NCBI RefSeq assembly: GCF_014281055.1
Contig: NZ_JACRSE010000004.1
Coordinates: forward strand, 423,743 to 487,742
DNA length: 64,000 nt
Direction: 5' to 3'
Source: Fluviispira vulneris
GTDB lineage: Bacteria; Bdellovibrionota_B; Oligoflexia; Silvanigrellales; Silvanigrellaceae
Shown here: positions 28,031-38,147 of the stretch, in pieces
Numbering within the stretch: the first letter of the stretch is position 1
Layout: each line of letters begins with the position of its first letter
Program-made: the position numbers and the translations under genes
Notes under the pieces: generated by a model
The model's database searches: none
What the model saw: the letters and a program-made list of their open reading frames with translations, nothing else
Told to the model about the DNA's origin: nothing

Positions 28031-29995
28031 TCATGAAGGAAAAACATATATGAATCCTGGCCCAGTCACTGCGGGTGGCATGCCTGTTCCGGGATTGTTT
28101 ACTTGAATTCCATAAAGTCCTGGAGTTGTATTTTTATCGACATTTACCGTTAAGGTGAGCATATTAAATACACTCGGATACGAATTCCCTGGCGCAGCAT
28201 AAGTCACATCTTGCAACCCTGCTTTTTGATCCACTGTAATAGAAATTCCTGAATTGGGTGATGCAACCACTGTTGGAAGAGCATTTCCAGCACCTTTCAC
28301 AGCAGTAGAGCAGATCAAAACCATTTTTAAACCTTGATCTCCTTGTCTTACTTGCACAGGCACAATGACAGAATTTGTAGCGAGTGACATGGGGAAATTA
28401 ACAGGATTAGGTACTTTTGTTCCGTAATATGCATTCCAAATAGACTGATACATCATCTGCACAGGCTGTGCTTGCGCAGGTGGTAATTTTGCATCATCCG
28501 TAGGATTACTTAAGTTAACAGCGCAACTCACTGGATCTAAATCATTTGCTGGAAGGCCCCGTGCAAATAAACCAACATGATACGTTTGAGCGATTTGACC
28601 TGCCCACTGAATATTGGATGTAACTCCGCCTGAAGTGATTTTGATATCACCAATGGTTTTTGTCACACCGGCAGCAATCCATTTTGCAGGTATTTGAAAG
28701 ACTGCATGCAGAATAAAATTTCCGTTAAATGGTTGATTGGTTACCGGATCGATTAACATTTCATGCCCACGCACAACTTGCCAACAATCAGCTACACTTG
28801 CCCCTGCAGGGAGCTTGGGATCATCGAACAATTGGTAATTGCTGAAATCAGGTTTTTGAATATACAGCCCAATTGGATTGGCCAAAGAAACTTTTGCAGC
28901 AGGAGTGCCCCCCACCACTTGGTTTACCGATTGACCAATAAAAGGATCGCTGTTGCGAAAGGATTGACCGTATTGACTACAACATATAAGCGATTGAGGG
29001 TTTACATTGCCAACATTTCTTTGCACAGTGGCCGCGCCTGCCAACCCCACTTCTGTTTGCAGAGTATTTGGAGAACTTGTGAGGTGCATTGCACCACCGG
29101 AAGGCGCACTGCCCCGCACAGAAAGTGGTCCTGAATTCCATTTATTTAATGGGTTATACGCAGGTCTTTGGGTAGAGGGATCGATGACAGGATTTCCCGT
29201 AACAGGATCACGCAAATAAAGCTCTTCAACTTTCACGCTGATGGTATATGGGCTGTTTGCTGGTAAACCGAAATTAAGAGTTTCTTCATATTTTTTAGCC
29301 ACTGTGTTGGGATCGACACTCCAGAGAGTGTACCAATACTCTGGGTTTTCACAGACAAAATCAACCCGGGTTATCTTTCTTGCGCTATTGCGAGTGACAC
29401 TCCATTCACTGTATTCATCCTGCCAACCTCTGGGACCATAGGGCCCATAGGGGTGCAATTCTCCTTTCCAATTCGGATTTGGACATAAACTCACTGGAAT
29501 TTGTGGAAAAGAATGCCGAGCACCTGAACTGTCTGTGTAATAACCGGTGTCTGCTAACTCAAACAATTTTTGTTGATCTAAATTATAAGGATTGGTTTCT
29601 GGATTATTTTTGCCCAAATAATATTGAATTCTGCGTGGAAATGCGATCCATGCAACTGGAAGAGCTGCTGTTCCAGCCGGAATATTGGTTGTACCTAAAT
29701 TATAATAATAGGATTGAGGAGGAGATGTGACAAACTTTCCAGTGTTATCTAAATACCCCTGATTCCAGGGATCCCCAGCAATAGATTGCTCTGTAAAGGC
29801 ATTGGCATTTAAATTCCATTTGAAATTAAGATCCACCTGAGCGCTTCCGGATAAATCCTGAATAAAGGCTGGTGTTGAAAAAGGCGTATATGTGATCTTG
29901 CTACTTTTATCTGTTCCTTTAGTTTTCTTTTCAATAGCTTCTGATTTCGTGCTTTTCTGAGTCATTTTTTGTGTTTTATTTGAACCACTCGCCAT
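28031..29995 (-). CDS. Large protein of unknown function paired with the haem protein
   Basis: The 654-residue product has a polar, lysine/serine/threonine-rich N-terminus (about 40 residues) and no signal peptide. The rest is rich in Pro, Asn, Gly and Tyr, with segments such as DPWNQGYLDNTG, FPRRIQYYLG, HPYGPYGPRGWQDEYSEW, HVGLFARGLPANDLDP and a C-terminal beta-rich part near TPGLYGIQVNNPG. GGAG lies seven bases before the ATG. I do not recognise the family. Its codon use looks less AT-biased than the surroundings, and it probably forms an operon with the cytochrome-like gene downstream. Confidence 0.7.
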   Translation of the reverse strand: MASGSNKTQKMTQKSTKSEAIEKKTKGTDKSSKITYTPFSTPAFIQDLSGSAQVDLNFKWNLNANAFTEQSIAGDPWNQGYLDNTGKFVTSPPQSYYYNLGTTNIPAGTAALPVAWIAFPRRIQYYLGKNNPETNPYNLDQQKLFELADTGYYTDSSGARHSFPQIPVSLCPNPNWKGELHPYGPYGPRGWQDEYSEWSVTRNSARKITRVDFVCENPEYWYTLWSVDPNTVAKKYEETLNFGLPANSPYTISVKVEELYLRDPVTGNPVIDPSTQRPAYNPLNKWNSGPLSVRGSAPSGGAMHLTSSPNTLQTEVGLAGAATVQRNVGNVNPQSLICCSQYGQSFRNSDPFIGQSVNQVVGGTPAAKVSLANPIGLYIQKPDFSNYQLFDDPKLPAGASVADCWQVVRGHEMLIDPVTNQPFNGNFILHAVFQIPAKWIAAGVTKTIGDIKITSGGVTSNIQWAGQIAQTYHVGLFARGLPANDLDPVSCAVNLSNPTDDAKLPPAQAQPVQMMYQSIWNAYYGTKVPNPVNFPMSLATNSVIVPVQVRQGDQGLKMVLICSTAVKGAGNALPTVVASPNSGISITVDQKAGLQDVTYAAPGNSYPSVFNMLTLTVNVDKNTTPGLYGIQVNNPGTGMPPAVTGPGFIYVFPS

Positions 29996-30731
29996 AATAA
30001 TTCTCCATTCATAAAATTAATTCTTACTTGTTCCTGAATGTGTCATTAAAATTTGTTGATTTAAAATCACATATTAAGCAAAAATTAGCATCTCTAAATG
30101 TCAAATTTTTAACTCATTTTCTGAGAGCGATGGTATAGCAAATAAATTACAACGAATTGAAAAAAATCATTTAAAATTATGGAGAATAAATTTAAATGCC
30201 AATTGGATTATTAAATCCAATTCCAGTTGATGAAAAATTATTTAAAGTGCCAATTTGACTCAGTTCACAATAAATGTTGCTGCTTTCAATCGGGAACTCG
30301 TGCCGAATTTGAATGAAATTTACAATCCCCTCTAGATTAAATTTTTATCAAATTGTGAGTAAACATTATATTGATAAAATTCTTCCAAGTTAATTTCATC
30401 TTATATTTGGTTTTTTGTAAAAAATCAATAATGACTGTTTATTCAAATTGTTACTCAATTTTAACAAAGAGTTGACAGTATTATAATGAACACAAACTCA
30501 GTATGAATACATTATTATTTTCCGCAGTAGATTTAATATTCATATTAATATATTTCTGCTCATATCCACTTTTTTTGTTGAAAAAGTGTCAACTTGAAAT
30601 GAGGGAGGTACGATCAGATAAAATATTTAATTTCTAATATATCTTTACGTTGATCCAATTGGATGCTGATTAATTATTGATAATATTCGATAATTTTTTT
30701 TACAATTTTATAATTAAGAGTTTTTAGCAAA
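29996..30731. other. Intergenic region of about 740 bases
   Basis: It separates divergent genes. A 20-codon frame at 30196-30258 (MPIGLLNPIPV...) has GGAG at 11 bases' spacing, too weak to call. TTTAAC and TATAAT separated by 16 bases near 30460-30487 look promoter-like, but the next gene is 245 bases away. Nothing else is supported. Confidence 0.4.
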
Positions 30732-31334
30732 ATGTACCTTATCTTTTTCTTTACCGTTTTATTACTAGCCTTTTCTCCTGGTCCAAACGTTGTTCTAATG
30801 ATAGATAATGGCTTAAAATATCATATTAAATATGCAATTTTTGCTGTATTTGGGACAGTTACAGCTCTTTTTATCTATGCTATATTTAGTATATTTTGTA
30901 TTCAGGGTATTTTTAATATCTCAAAAAATTTCTATAATATTTTAAAAGTATTGGGAACTCTCTACTTAGTATATTTAGGGTTGAAAAATATATTCTACAA
31001 ACATGGATTTAAAATCAAAGAAGAAAATGTTTACATTCCCCCAAAAAGAAAAAAATTATTTGCGGAAGCCTTTTTCTGCTGCATAACAAACCCTAAAATC
31101 CTTTTTGTTTATATTGCATTAATGCCAAATTATATAGTTTCTGAAAAAAATGTTTTAATTCAAAATCTTGTTCTTGCCATGATACAAATATCAACGGTAT
31201 CGCTTGCAATGATTACTTATATAATCATTGCAAGAAAAGCATCTCACTTATTTAAAAATAAAATAAAATATGTTTCTTATATATCTGGGATGGTTATGAT
31301 ATTTTTAGCCGCCTCTATTTTTTTAAATAATTAG
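30732..31334 (+). CDS. LysE/RhtB-family amino acid exporter
   Basis: The 200-residue membrane protein begins with a hydrophobic helix ending LLLAFSPGPNVVLMI, the N-terminal signature of the LysE/RhtB superfamily, followed by LYLVYLGLKNIF and ITNPKILFVYIALMP, two further conserved blocks. Six helices can be drawn, as usual. Such proteins export amino acids or their analogues. The ribosome site is weak. No LysR-type regulator is adjacent. Confidence 0.85.
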   Translation: MYLIFFFTVLLLAFSPGPNVVLMIDNGLKYHIKYAIFAVFGTVTALFIYAIFSIFCIQGIFNISKNFYNILKVLGTLYLVYLGLKNIFYKHGFKIKEENVYIPPKRKKLFAEAFFCCITNPKILFVYIALMPNYIVSEKNVLIQNLVLAMIQISTVSLAMITYIIIARKASHLFKNKIKYVSYISGMVMIFLAASIFLNN

Positions 31335-31552
31335 GTATTAACTACGACCTAGGCTTTGAGCCCTAACAATAATATCCACTTGCAAAAATCTTTAAGAAGT
31401 AGCACATTGATCTACTAAACACCTCGCTAAAAATTCATATTACTTAGCAGTGCGTCTGGTAACCTTGGGTCAGATCAAATTTCTTTCACAAGTGATTCAT
31501 ATAAAATTATGAGAATAATTTATAATTAAAAAATTTATATATTCTATTAAAA

Positions 31553-31580
31553 AAAGAGCCTTTAAAATAAAAGGCTCTTT
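31553..31580 (-). terminator. Intrinsic terminator of rho (bidirectional in form)
   Basis: AAAGAGCCTTT and AAAGGCTCTTT form an 11-base-pair stem with a short loop, with A and T runs on both sides. It lies 31 bases after the rho stop on the minus strand. Confidence 0.85.
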
Positions 31581-31610
31581 CTATTTATTATTATTTCGCT
31601 TATAAAACAG

Positions 31611-33440
31611 TTACCCGTTCATGCTGTTAAGGAAATCATCGTTGGTTTCACAACGTTCGAATCTTTGCAGTAAGAACTCCATAGATTCGATCGGTGACAT
31701 AGGATGAAGAACCTTGCGGAGAACCCACAAGCGATTGAGAGTTTCTCTACCGAGAAGAAGATCTTCGCGACGGGTTGCACTCTTGTTAATGTCGATAGCA
31801 GGAAACACACGGCGTTCTGCTAAGCGGCGATCGAGTACAAGTTCCATGTTACCTGTCCCTTTGAATTCTTCGAAAATAACTTCATCCATACGGCTGCCTG
31901 TGTCGATCAATGCTGTTGCAATAATGGTCAAGCTTCCGCCTTCTTCTACATTACGCGCAGCACCGAAGAATCTTTTTGGTTTGTGTAACGCGTTGGCATC
32001 CACACCACCTGTTAAGATTTTTCCACTGGGTGGAACAACGCTGTTGTAAGCACGGGCAAGGCGCGTGATTGAGTCGAGCAAAATCACAACATCTTTTTTG
32101 TGTTCCACAAGGCGTTTCGCTTTTTCAATGACCATTTCGGCTACTTGGACGTGCCGTTGCGCAGGTTCATCGAAAGTACTGCTGACAACTTCTCCACGCA
32201 CAGAGCGTTCCATGTCCGTAACTTCTTCCGGACGCTCATCAATAAGCAATACAATAAGAACGGCTTCTGGATGGTTTTGCGCAATGGAATTCGCAATATT
32301 TTGTAAAAGAATTGTTTTACCGGTCTTTGGTGGCGCCACAATAAGAGCACGCTGCCCTTTCCCAATAGGCGCAAAGAGATCGATAAGACGTGTGCTATAA
32401 ACTTGAGGATCGTGTTCAAGTTTAAAACGGAAGTCAGGGTGAATGGTTGTTAAGTTATCGAATAATATTTTCTCACCTGTGAAGTCAGGTGTTTCACCAT
32501 TCACAGATTCAACTTTTAACAAGGCAAAATAACGCTCATTGTCCTTTGGTGGACGGATTTGTCCAGAAACGGTATCGCCCGTGCGCAGGTTAAAGCGACG
32601 GATTTGCGAAGGAGAGACATAGATATCATCTGGCCCAGGCAAGTAATTGTAGTCAGGTGCTCTTAAGAAACCAAAACCATCGGGTAAAGTTTCAAGCACA
32701 CCTTCAGAATAAACAACACCATTGCGCACAGCTTGTGCTTCGAGCAAAGCAAATACGAGATCTTGCTTTCTTAAGTTCGCAGCACCATCAATGCCCATTT
32801 CTTTTGCCATATGAACAAGGTCACTGATGTGTTTTTCTTTGAGTTCTTTAAGATTCATAACAGGAACTTCGGAATTGAATTCAGGCTCTTTTTCATCACC
32901 GCTCACAACTGGACGAGGATTTTCTGGTCTTCTGCCCATGTTTGGATTGCGATTCAAGGGTTGAGAAAAATTGTTTTGCCCTTGAAAAGAACGATTTTGA
33001 TGCGGAGCACTTCCACTCTGCTGCATAGCAGGAGAAGCAGGGTGACTTGTAGAGCCTCCTCCTGCGTTCATAGAAGCTTGAGGAGAACCCATTCTATTTG
33101 GGGGAGGCGCATTCATACCAAACGGACGTGGTGAAAAGGAAGCAGCCGAAGAGCCCATTGAAGAGTTTGAAGATGACATGCTCTGATTATTTGGAGAAGA
33201 AGGAGCATTGGATGAGTCTTTTGATCGCGTAAAGATACGACGTGAAGGAGTATAAGTAGAGATACCTTCAGAATCCGAACTATCATTCGAATTTGCAGAA
33301 GAGTTGTTGTTCTCGCTGAAAAGATTATTTTCATCGGGTGTTCTACGAATGTATCTTCTTGTAGTCGTTGTATTTGTTGTACGTTTACGGGATGAAGGTG
33401 ACTCATTATCGAAGTCATCATTATTTTTGTCATCTGCCAT
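31611..33440 (-). CDS. rho: Transcription termination factor Rho with long disordered N-terminus
   Basis: Rho is the hexameric RNA translocase that terminates transcription. The C-terminal 415 residues are canonical: [21 protein letters not shown] (N-terminal helix bundle), the cold-shock-like RNA-binding domain with GFGFLRAP, Walker [22 protein letters not shown], Walker [17 protein letters not shown] and [13 protein letters not shown]. Ahead of this lie about 190 residues rich in Ser, Asn, Pro, Met and Gly with little order. Similar insertions occur in Rho of several phyla and can add RNA binding or phase separation. The ATG at 33440 is used; the upstream TTG reading adds only five residues. 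Confidence 0.97.
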   Translation of the reverse strand: MADDKNNDDFDNESPSSRKRTTNTTTTRRYIRRTPDENNLFSENNNSSANSNDSSDSEGISTYTPSRRIFTRSKDSSNAPSSPNNQSMSSSNSSMGSSAASFSPRPFGMNAPPPNRMGSPQASMNAGGGSTSHPASPAMQQSGSAPHQNRSFQGQNNFSQPLNRNPNMGRRPENPRPVVSGDEKEPEFNSEVPVMNLKELKEKHISDLVHMAKEMGIDGAANLRKQDLVFALLEAQAVRNGVVYSEGVLETLPDGFGFLRAPDYNYLPGPDDIYVSPSQIRRFNLRTGDTVSGQIRPPKDNERYFALLKVESVNGETPDFTGEKILFDNLTTIHPDFRFKLEHDPQVYSTRLIDLFAPIGKGQRALIVAPPKTGKTILLQNIANSIAQNHPEAVLIVLLIDERPEEVTDMERSVRGEVVSSTFDEPAQRHVQVAEMVIEKAKRLVEHKKDVVILLDSITRLARAYNSVVPPSGKILTGGVDANALHKPKRFFGAARNVEEGGSLTIIATALIDTGSRMDEVIFEEFKGTGNMELVLDRRLAERRVFPAIDINKSATRREDLLLGRETLNRLWVLRKVLHPMSPIESMEFLLQRFERCETNDDFLNSMNG

Positions 33441-33569
33441 GCTGAATGATTCCAAAAGAAAAAAAGTTGAAGGGAAAAATAAGAAGGGATTTTGGCTGGT
33501 TGCGCCATTTTAACGGACGGCTATGAAAGCACATATTTTTATAACAACCAACCTTGCAAATGTCAAATC

Positions 33570-34814
33570 TTATTTTTTGTTCCACGCATCCTGAGTTTTA
33601 GAAAAAACTTCGGTGATGGTTTTGAGAGCGAAATCTAAACTTGACTCCTGAATAATTAAGGGAGGAGCAAAGCGTATGGTCACATCGTGAGTTTCTTTTG
33701 CAAGTATACCTCTTTCTTGTAAAAGTTCACTGTAAAAACGACCGTGTCCGGCATCTTTTTGAATTTCAATCGCATTCAACAGACCTTTTCCACGCACTTC
33801 TTTTACAACATGTGACGGAAGAGAGGACAAAGACTTTCTAAATTTTTCACCAAGTTTGAATGCTCTTTGCGCGAGATCCTCTTCAACGATTATATCCATA
33901 GCTGTTTGTGAAAGAGCACAAGCAAGCGAGTTGCCTCCGAAGGTTGAACCATGGTCGCCCGGTTTCAGCACACCTATAACTTCTTTGGAACCAACGACAG
34001 CTGAAATCGGATAAAACGCTCCACCAAGTGCTTTGCCAAGAATAAGCATATCAGGATGACAATCCTCGTATTGGTGAGCAAAAAGCTTACCTGTCCTTCC
34101 CATACCTGTTTGAATTTCATCAGCAATACATAAAATATTGTGTTTTTTGCATATTGAACTAATTTTTGATAAATACCCTTCAGGTGGAATGATAATCCCA
34201 GCTTCACCCTGGATAGGTTCAAACAAAAAACCCACTGTATTTGGGGTGATCGCTTTTTCTAAGGCATCGGCATCGCCAAAAGGGACTGCGCGAAAGCCGC
34301 CACAAAATGGACCAAATTCTTGTTTATACTGTAATTCACTCGAAAAACTTACAATCGTTGAAGTGCGGCCATGAAAGTTATGATCGCAGACGATTATTTC
34401 AGCGCTGTTAAGAGGGATTTTTTTTACGACATAACCCCATTTACGTGCTATTTTAATAGCTGTCTCAACTGCTTCTGCTCCCGTGTTCATTGGCAATGCC
34501 ATGTCCATAGAGCACATCTCTGTGAGCTGCTTAAGCCATGGTCCCATTTGGTCGTTGTGAAAAGCGCGGGAAGTCAAAGTGATTTTTTGCGATTGATCCA
34601 TAAGAGTTTTTTGTAAACGTGGATGACAGTGCCCTTGGTTGACCGCACTGTAAGCACTTAACATGTCCAAATATTTTTTCCCATCGATATCCCAAACCCA
34701 TTCTCCAAAACCTTTTGTCAACACAACTTCAAGTGGATGATAATTGTGCGCGCCATATTTATTTGCCAAATCTATATATTTTTTTGCAGTCTCTGAACTC
34801 ATTGGGTTTGTCAT
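33570..34814 (-). CDS. rocD: Ornithine aminotransferase
   Basis: This PLP enzyme converts ornithine and 2-oxoglutarate to glutamate semialdehyde and glutamate. The 414-residue protein has NYHPLEVVLTKGFGEWVWD near the start, NTGAEAVETAIKIARKW, HNFHGRT, FEPIQGEAGIIIP, DEIQTGMGRTG, the PLP lysine in LILGKALGGAFYP, and HGSTFGGNSLAC. These match the ornithine aminotransferase branch of class III transaminases. AAAGGTGA precedes the ATG. With proC it would give a route from ornithine to proline. It is divergent from folB. Confidence 0.93.
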   Translation of the reverse strand: MTNPMSSETAKKYIDLANKYGAHNYHPLEVVLTKGFGEWVWDIDGKKYLDMLSAYSAVNQGHCHPRLQKTLMDQSQKITLTSRAFHNDQMGPWLKQLTEMCSMDMALPMNTGAEAVETAIKIARKWGYVVKKIPLNSAEIIVCDHNFHGRTSTIVSFSSELQYKQEFGPFCGGFRAVPFGDADALEKAITPNTVGFLFEPIQGEAGIIIPPEGYLSKISSICKKHNILCIADEIQTGMGRTGKLFAHQYEDCHPDMLILGKALGGAFYPISAVVGSKEVIGVLKPGDHGSTFGGNSLACALSQTAMDIIVEEDLAQRAFKLGEKFRKSLSSLPSHVVKEVRGKGLLNAIEIQKDAGHGRFYSELLQERGILAKETHDVTIRFAPPLIIQESSLDFALKTITEVFSKTQDAWNKK

Positions 34815-34925
34815 AAGGTCACCTTTGTTCTATGTGATGCTGTGGATAAAAAAGAGAAACAAATACATTGGATCTTTTTTATATCTTTGTTTCTCGCTTA
34901 TCGCCAAAAAATTGAGGAATAAAAA

Positions 34926-35330
34926 ATGAGCGCAGTTCCCCACAACAATAAGCTACTAAAAAAACAAGAATTCTGTTGGATACACATAACTGACCTAAGA
35001 GTTTTTCTTTACTTAGGAGCCAACCAATATGAAGAGAAAATTGGGCAAAATTTGCGACTTGATCTCTCTCTCAAAATTCAAATCAATGATACCAATGATA
35101 AGCTTGAAAATACGGTTGATTATAGTTATGTGTGTGAATATATCACAGAAAAAATAAAAGAACTGAATAAAATTAAACTACTTGAGTTTCTTGCTGAACA
35201 GCTGCTCAATTCTATTGGAAGTAAATTCCCGAAAATCGCCGCAGCGCGTATTGCTATTGAAAAGGGCTATGTCCCTCTCCACAACTTTACAGGCAAAATA
35301 AAAATAGAAGCTGAAAAAGAATTTTATTAA
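34926..35330 (+). CDS. folB: Dihydroneopterin aldolase
   Basis: FolB cleaves 7,8-dihydroneopterin to 6-hydroxymethyl-dihydropterin in folate synthesis. The 134-residue protein follows the family pattern: ITDLRVFLYLGANQYEEKIGQ, LRLDLSL, NTVDYSYVCEYI, LLEFLAEQLLNSI, and ARIAIEKGYVP. It has about 15 extra N-terminal residues. GAGGA lies nine bases before the ATG. It is alone here, without folK or folP, and ends at a shared terminator with rpoD. Confidence 0.85.
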   Translation: MSAVPHNNKLLKKQEFCWIHITDLRVFLYLGANQYEEKIGQNLRLDLSLKIQINDTNDKLENTVDYSYVCEYITEKIKELNKIKLLEFLAEQLLNSIGSKFPKIAAARIAIEKGYVPLHNFTGKIKIEAEKEFY

Positions 35331-35331
35331 A

Positions 35332-35367
35332 AAAAGGTGTTTCGCTGTTTAAACGAAACACCTTTTC
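35332..35367. terminator. Bidirectional intrinsic terminator between folB and rpoD
   Basis: GGTGTTTCG and CGAAACACC make a nine-base-pair stem with a nine-base loop, flanked by A-run and T-run on the two sides, between convergent folB and rpoD. Confidence 0.9.
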
Positions 35368-35369
35368 TC

Positions 35370-38054
35370 TTAACTTTCTATAAAAGCTTTTAACTTTTTA
35401 GAACGGCTTGGATGACGCAGCTTTCTCAATGCCTTGGCCTCTATCTGACGAATACGCTCACGCGTTACATCAAAACTTTGCCCCACTTCTTCGAGTGTGT
35501 GGTCTGTCTTTTCACCAATACCAAAACGCATACGCAAAACTTTTTCTTCACGCGAAGTTAAAGTTGCCAAGACCTTTTTGGTTTGGTCGGAAAGACTTTG
35601 GTTCGCCACGATGTCAATAGGCGCACCATGGGTTTTGTCTTCCAAAAAGTCTCCATAGTGATTGTCTTCTTCTTCGCCAATAGGAGCTTCGAGAGAAATC
35701 GGTTCGCGGGCAATCTTCATCACCTTACGTACTTTTTCAATACTCATGTCCATGCGTTGAGCAATTTCTTCGGGAGTGGGTTCACGCCCCATTTCCTGCA
35801 CAAGCTGACGGCTAGTTCGTACCATTTTATTAATAGTTTCAATCATATGCACAGGAATACGGATCGTGCGCGCTTGGTCTGCAATCGCACGTGTGATAGC
35901 TTGGCGAATCCACCAAGTCGCATACGTACTGAATTTGTAACCACGGCGGTATTCAAACTTTTCGACGGCTTTCATCAGGCCGATATTACCTTCCTGAATA
36001 AGGTCGAGAAATTGAAGTCCACGGTTCATGTATTTTTTAGCAATCGAAACAACGAGGCGCAAGTTTGCTTCAATCAGCTCACGCTTAGCTTCTTCAGCAA
36101 AGCGATTTGCATTGCTTATCACTTGGTACTTTATCGCAATTTCACTTCTGCTTAAGAAACAAGCTTGTTCACTTGATAGGATTGCGTTTTGCGCAGAGAT
36201 ATAAGTGTTTTTAAAGTTTTCCCAGTCTCTTTCGGTTAAGAAATTCACTTCGATGGGACGAGAAGCATTGTTATTGCAATAAGCAGCTAAACGCGCTTCA
36301 TCGAGACGTGTTCTCACTTTAACTTTATTGATTTCTTTCATGCAGTCAGAGACTGACTTTGCATGCGTGTCGAGCTCCGTTACAATCTGCTGAATAATAC
36401 GACGATTGACATTGATTTCCTTGATAATTTCAAACATTTGGCTGCGCGATTCATTGAGAATTTCGCGTTCATGGTTAGAAAGTTTATCAAGTCCCTGTAA
36501 GCCAAATTTATCTTCAATTTCAACCGCTGTGTTCGCAAGCTTCATAAAGCTTTCAACAAGGACGCGCACGCGTTGGGATTGACCTTCATCGTTCGCTTGA
36601 TCTTGCTCATCATCAAAACCCTTAACTAGGTTTTTGGCTTTGATAATACCGTCGATAAATTTTTGTCCCACATCGCACATATGGTTGATGCCGATACGCA
36701 ATGAAACCAAATGCTCAAGCAGCTTATTTTCTTCATTTTCAATTTTCTTAGCAATTTCAACTTCACCATCGCGGGAAAGAAGAGCCACTTGCCCCATTTT
36801 TCTCAAATAGACGCGCACAGGGTCATTGCTACGCCCCGCAGCATCGAGGTCTTCTTCTTCACCACCGAGGTCAGCACCAAATTCTTCGGCTGCTAAGAAG
36901 TCATCTTCTGGCAATGCGGTTGGATCTTCAGATTCGGAATCGACTTCTGCAAGAAGATCTTCTTCTTCATCTAGAGTGAAATCATCAATTTCTTCATCAA
37001 CAGCAACTTCATCGAAAGAATCTTCTTCCTCGGAATCGGCGCCTTTGCCTTTTGCTTGTTTTGCGGGCTTTTTAGTTGACTCCGCTTTGACATCTTTCTT
37101 TTTGGCATTTGCAGCTGCAGCGGAAGATGCACTGGCAGCCGCTGCTTTTTTGTCTTTTTCTTCGATTTCTTGCACAGCAGAGGCTGTAGCTTTATTCTCT
37201 TTTTTAATTAAAACAACTTTATCAGCAGCTGGTTTTGCCTTTTTATCTTTGCTTGAGTCTAACCCCTTTAGGGAATCTGAAGATTTAGCTGACTCTACAC
37301 TTTTCGCAGCAGGAGCTTTTCTCGCAGGACTTTTTTTGGCCACGCTTGCTTCTGCTGTGTGTGACTTTTCAGCTTCTGTATTTTCATGAGATTTTTCGAC
37401 AGTTTTTTTTGCTGGGCTTGCGGCTTTTACAGCAGTCGCTTTTCCGCCTGCCCCCTCTGCTTTTGCCCGTACAATTTTGACTTGCTTAGGCGCAGCTAAG
37501 GATGTTGTTAGCTCGTCCTTTCCTTTTGCCGTATGCGCAGCGAGAACGGAAGCAGCTTGAGGCTCTTCTTTTCCCTTTGCCACTGAGGCAACCGGAGAGG
37601 TCAGTTTAACTGATTTTTTTGCCGCAGACGGGACTTTGCTCGTTTCTTTATCGCTCACTTTTCCACTTTTCTCTAACTTAAAAGGACTTGATTTTTCCCC
37701 AAGTTTTTCAGCCTCTTTTGGCTCTCTTTGGGGTTTAACGGCATGATGTTTCATATCTTTTTCAGATTTCACTGCAGGAGTTTTTTTCACCTCCTGAGCA
37801 GCCTCTGGTGAGTCTTTAGAAACATGTTCAGATGATTTTACAGATTGTTTTTTAGTCAAAGGCTGATTCTCTTTTTTTACTGTCTTAGATGGTTCCGCAG
37901 ACTTTGCTTGAGGCTGAGCTTTCGCAGGAGTCTTTTCTACTTTTTTTGCCTGTGGTGCAGGCTTTGCGTTCATAGTTTTTTCTTTGCTTTGGGTATGCTC
38001 AGAAGCACGTTTCTGACTACCAATGACAGCTGACTTTGACTTGGAATTCGTCAT
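35370..38054 (-). CDS. rpoD: Primary sigma factor RpoD with long Lys/Ala-rich N-terminal extension
   Basis: RpoD directs RNA polymerase to housekeeping promoters. From about residue 408 the protein is canonical: region 1.2 ([21 protein letters not shown]), region 2 ([18 protein letters not shown] and [19 protein letters not shown]), region 3 with HMIETINKM, and region 4.2 with [24 protein letters not shown]. The first 330 residues are mostly Lys, Ala, Ser, Glu and Pro, histone H1-like ([13 protein letters not shown]), followed by an acidic stretch ([24 protein letters not shown]) that resembles the acidic part of region 1.1. At 894 residues it is about 300 longer than usual. It is the last gene of rpsU-dnaG-rpoD. 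Confidence 0.96.
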   Translation of the reverse strand: MTNSKSKSAVIGSQKRASEHTQSKEKTMNAKPAPQAKKVEKTPAKAQPQAKSAEPSKTVKKENQPLTKKQSVKSSEHVSKDSPEAAQEVKKTPAVKSEKDMKHHAVKPQREPKEAEKLGEKSSPFKLEKSGKVSDKETSKVPSAAKKSVKLTSPVASVAKGKEEPQAASVLAAHTAKGKDELTTSLAAPKQVKIVRAKAEGAGGKATAVKAASPAKKTVEKSHENTEAEKSHTAEASVAKKSPARKAPAAKSVESAKSSDSLKGLDSSKDKKAKPAADKVVLIKKENKATASAVQEIEEKDKKAAAASASSAAAANAKKKDVKAESTKKPAKQAKGKGADSEEEDSFDEVAVDEEIDDFTLDEEEDLLAEVDSESEDPTALPEDDFLAAEEFGADLGGEEEDLDAAGRSNDPVRVYLRKMGQVALLSRDGEVEIAKKIENEENKLLEHLVSLRIGINHMCDVGQKFIDGIIKAKNLVKGFDDEQDQANDEGQSQRVRVLVESFMKLANTAVEIEDKFGLQGLDKLSNHEREILNESRSQMFEIIKEINVNRRIIQQIVTELDTHAKSVSDCMKEINKVKVRTRLDEARLAAYCNNNASRPIEVNFLTERDWENFKNTYISAQNAILSSEQACFLSRSEIAIKYQVISNANRFAEEAKRELIEANLRLVVSIAKKYMNRGLQFLDLIQEGNIGLMKAVEKFEYRRGYKFSTYATWWIRQAITRAIADQARTIRIPVHMIETINKMVRTSRQLVQEMGREPTPEEIAQRMDMSIEKVRKVMKIAREPISLEAPIGEEEDNHYGDFLEDKTHGAPIDIVANQSLSDQTKKVLATLTSREEKVLRMRFGIGEKTDHTLEEVGQSFDVTRERIRQIEAKALRKLRHPSRSKKLKAFIES

Positions 38055-38147
38055 ATTTTAAAAACCCCCAAGAATCACAAAACAAAAAACTATTCGAACA
38101 GCGATGCTTGAATAGCACAAAAGAAATAATTTGAAATGATTTTTCTT

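Noticed and set aside
30196..30258. 20-codon peptide MPIGLLNPIPV... with GGAG upstream
   Set aside because: Spacing of 11 bases is too long, and no partner gene, terminator or promoter gives it context.
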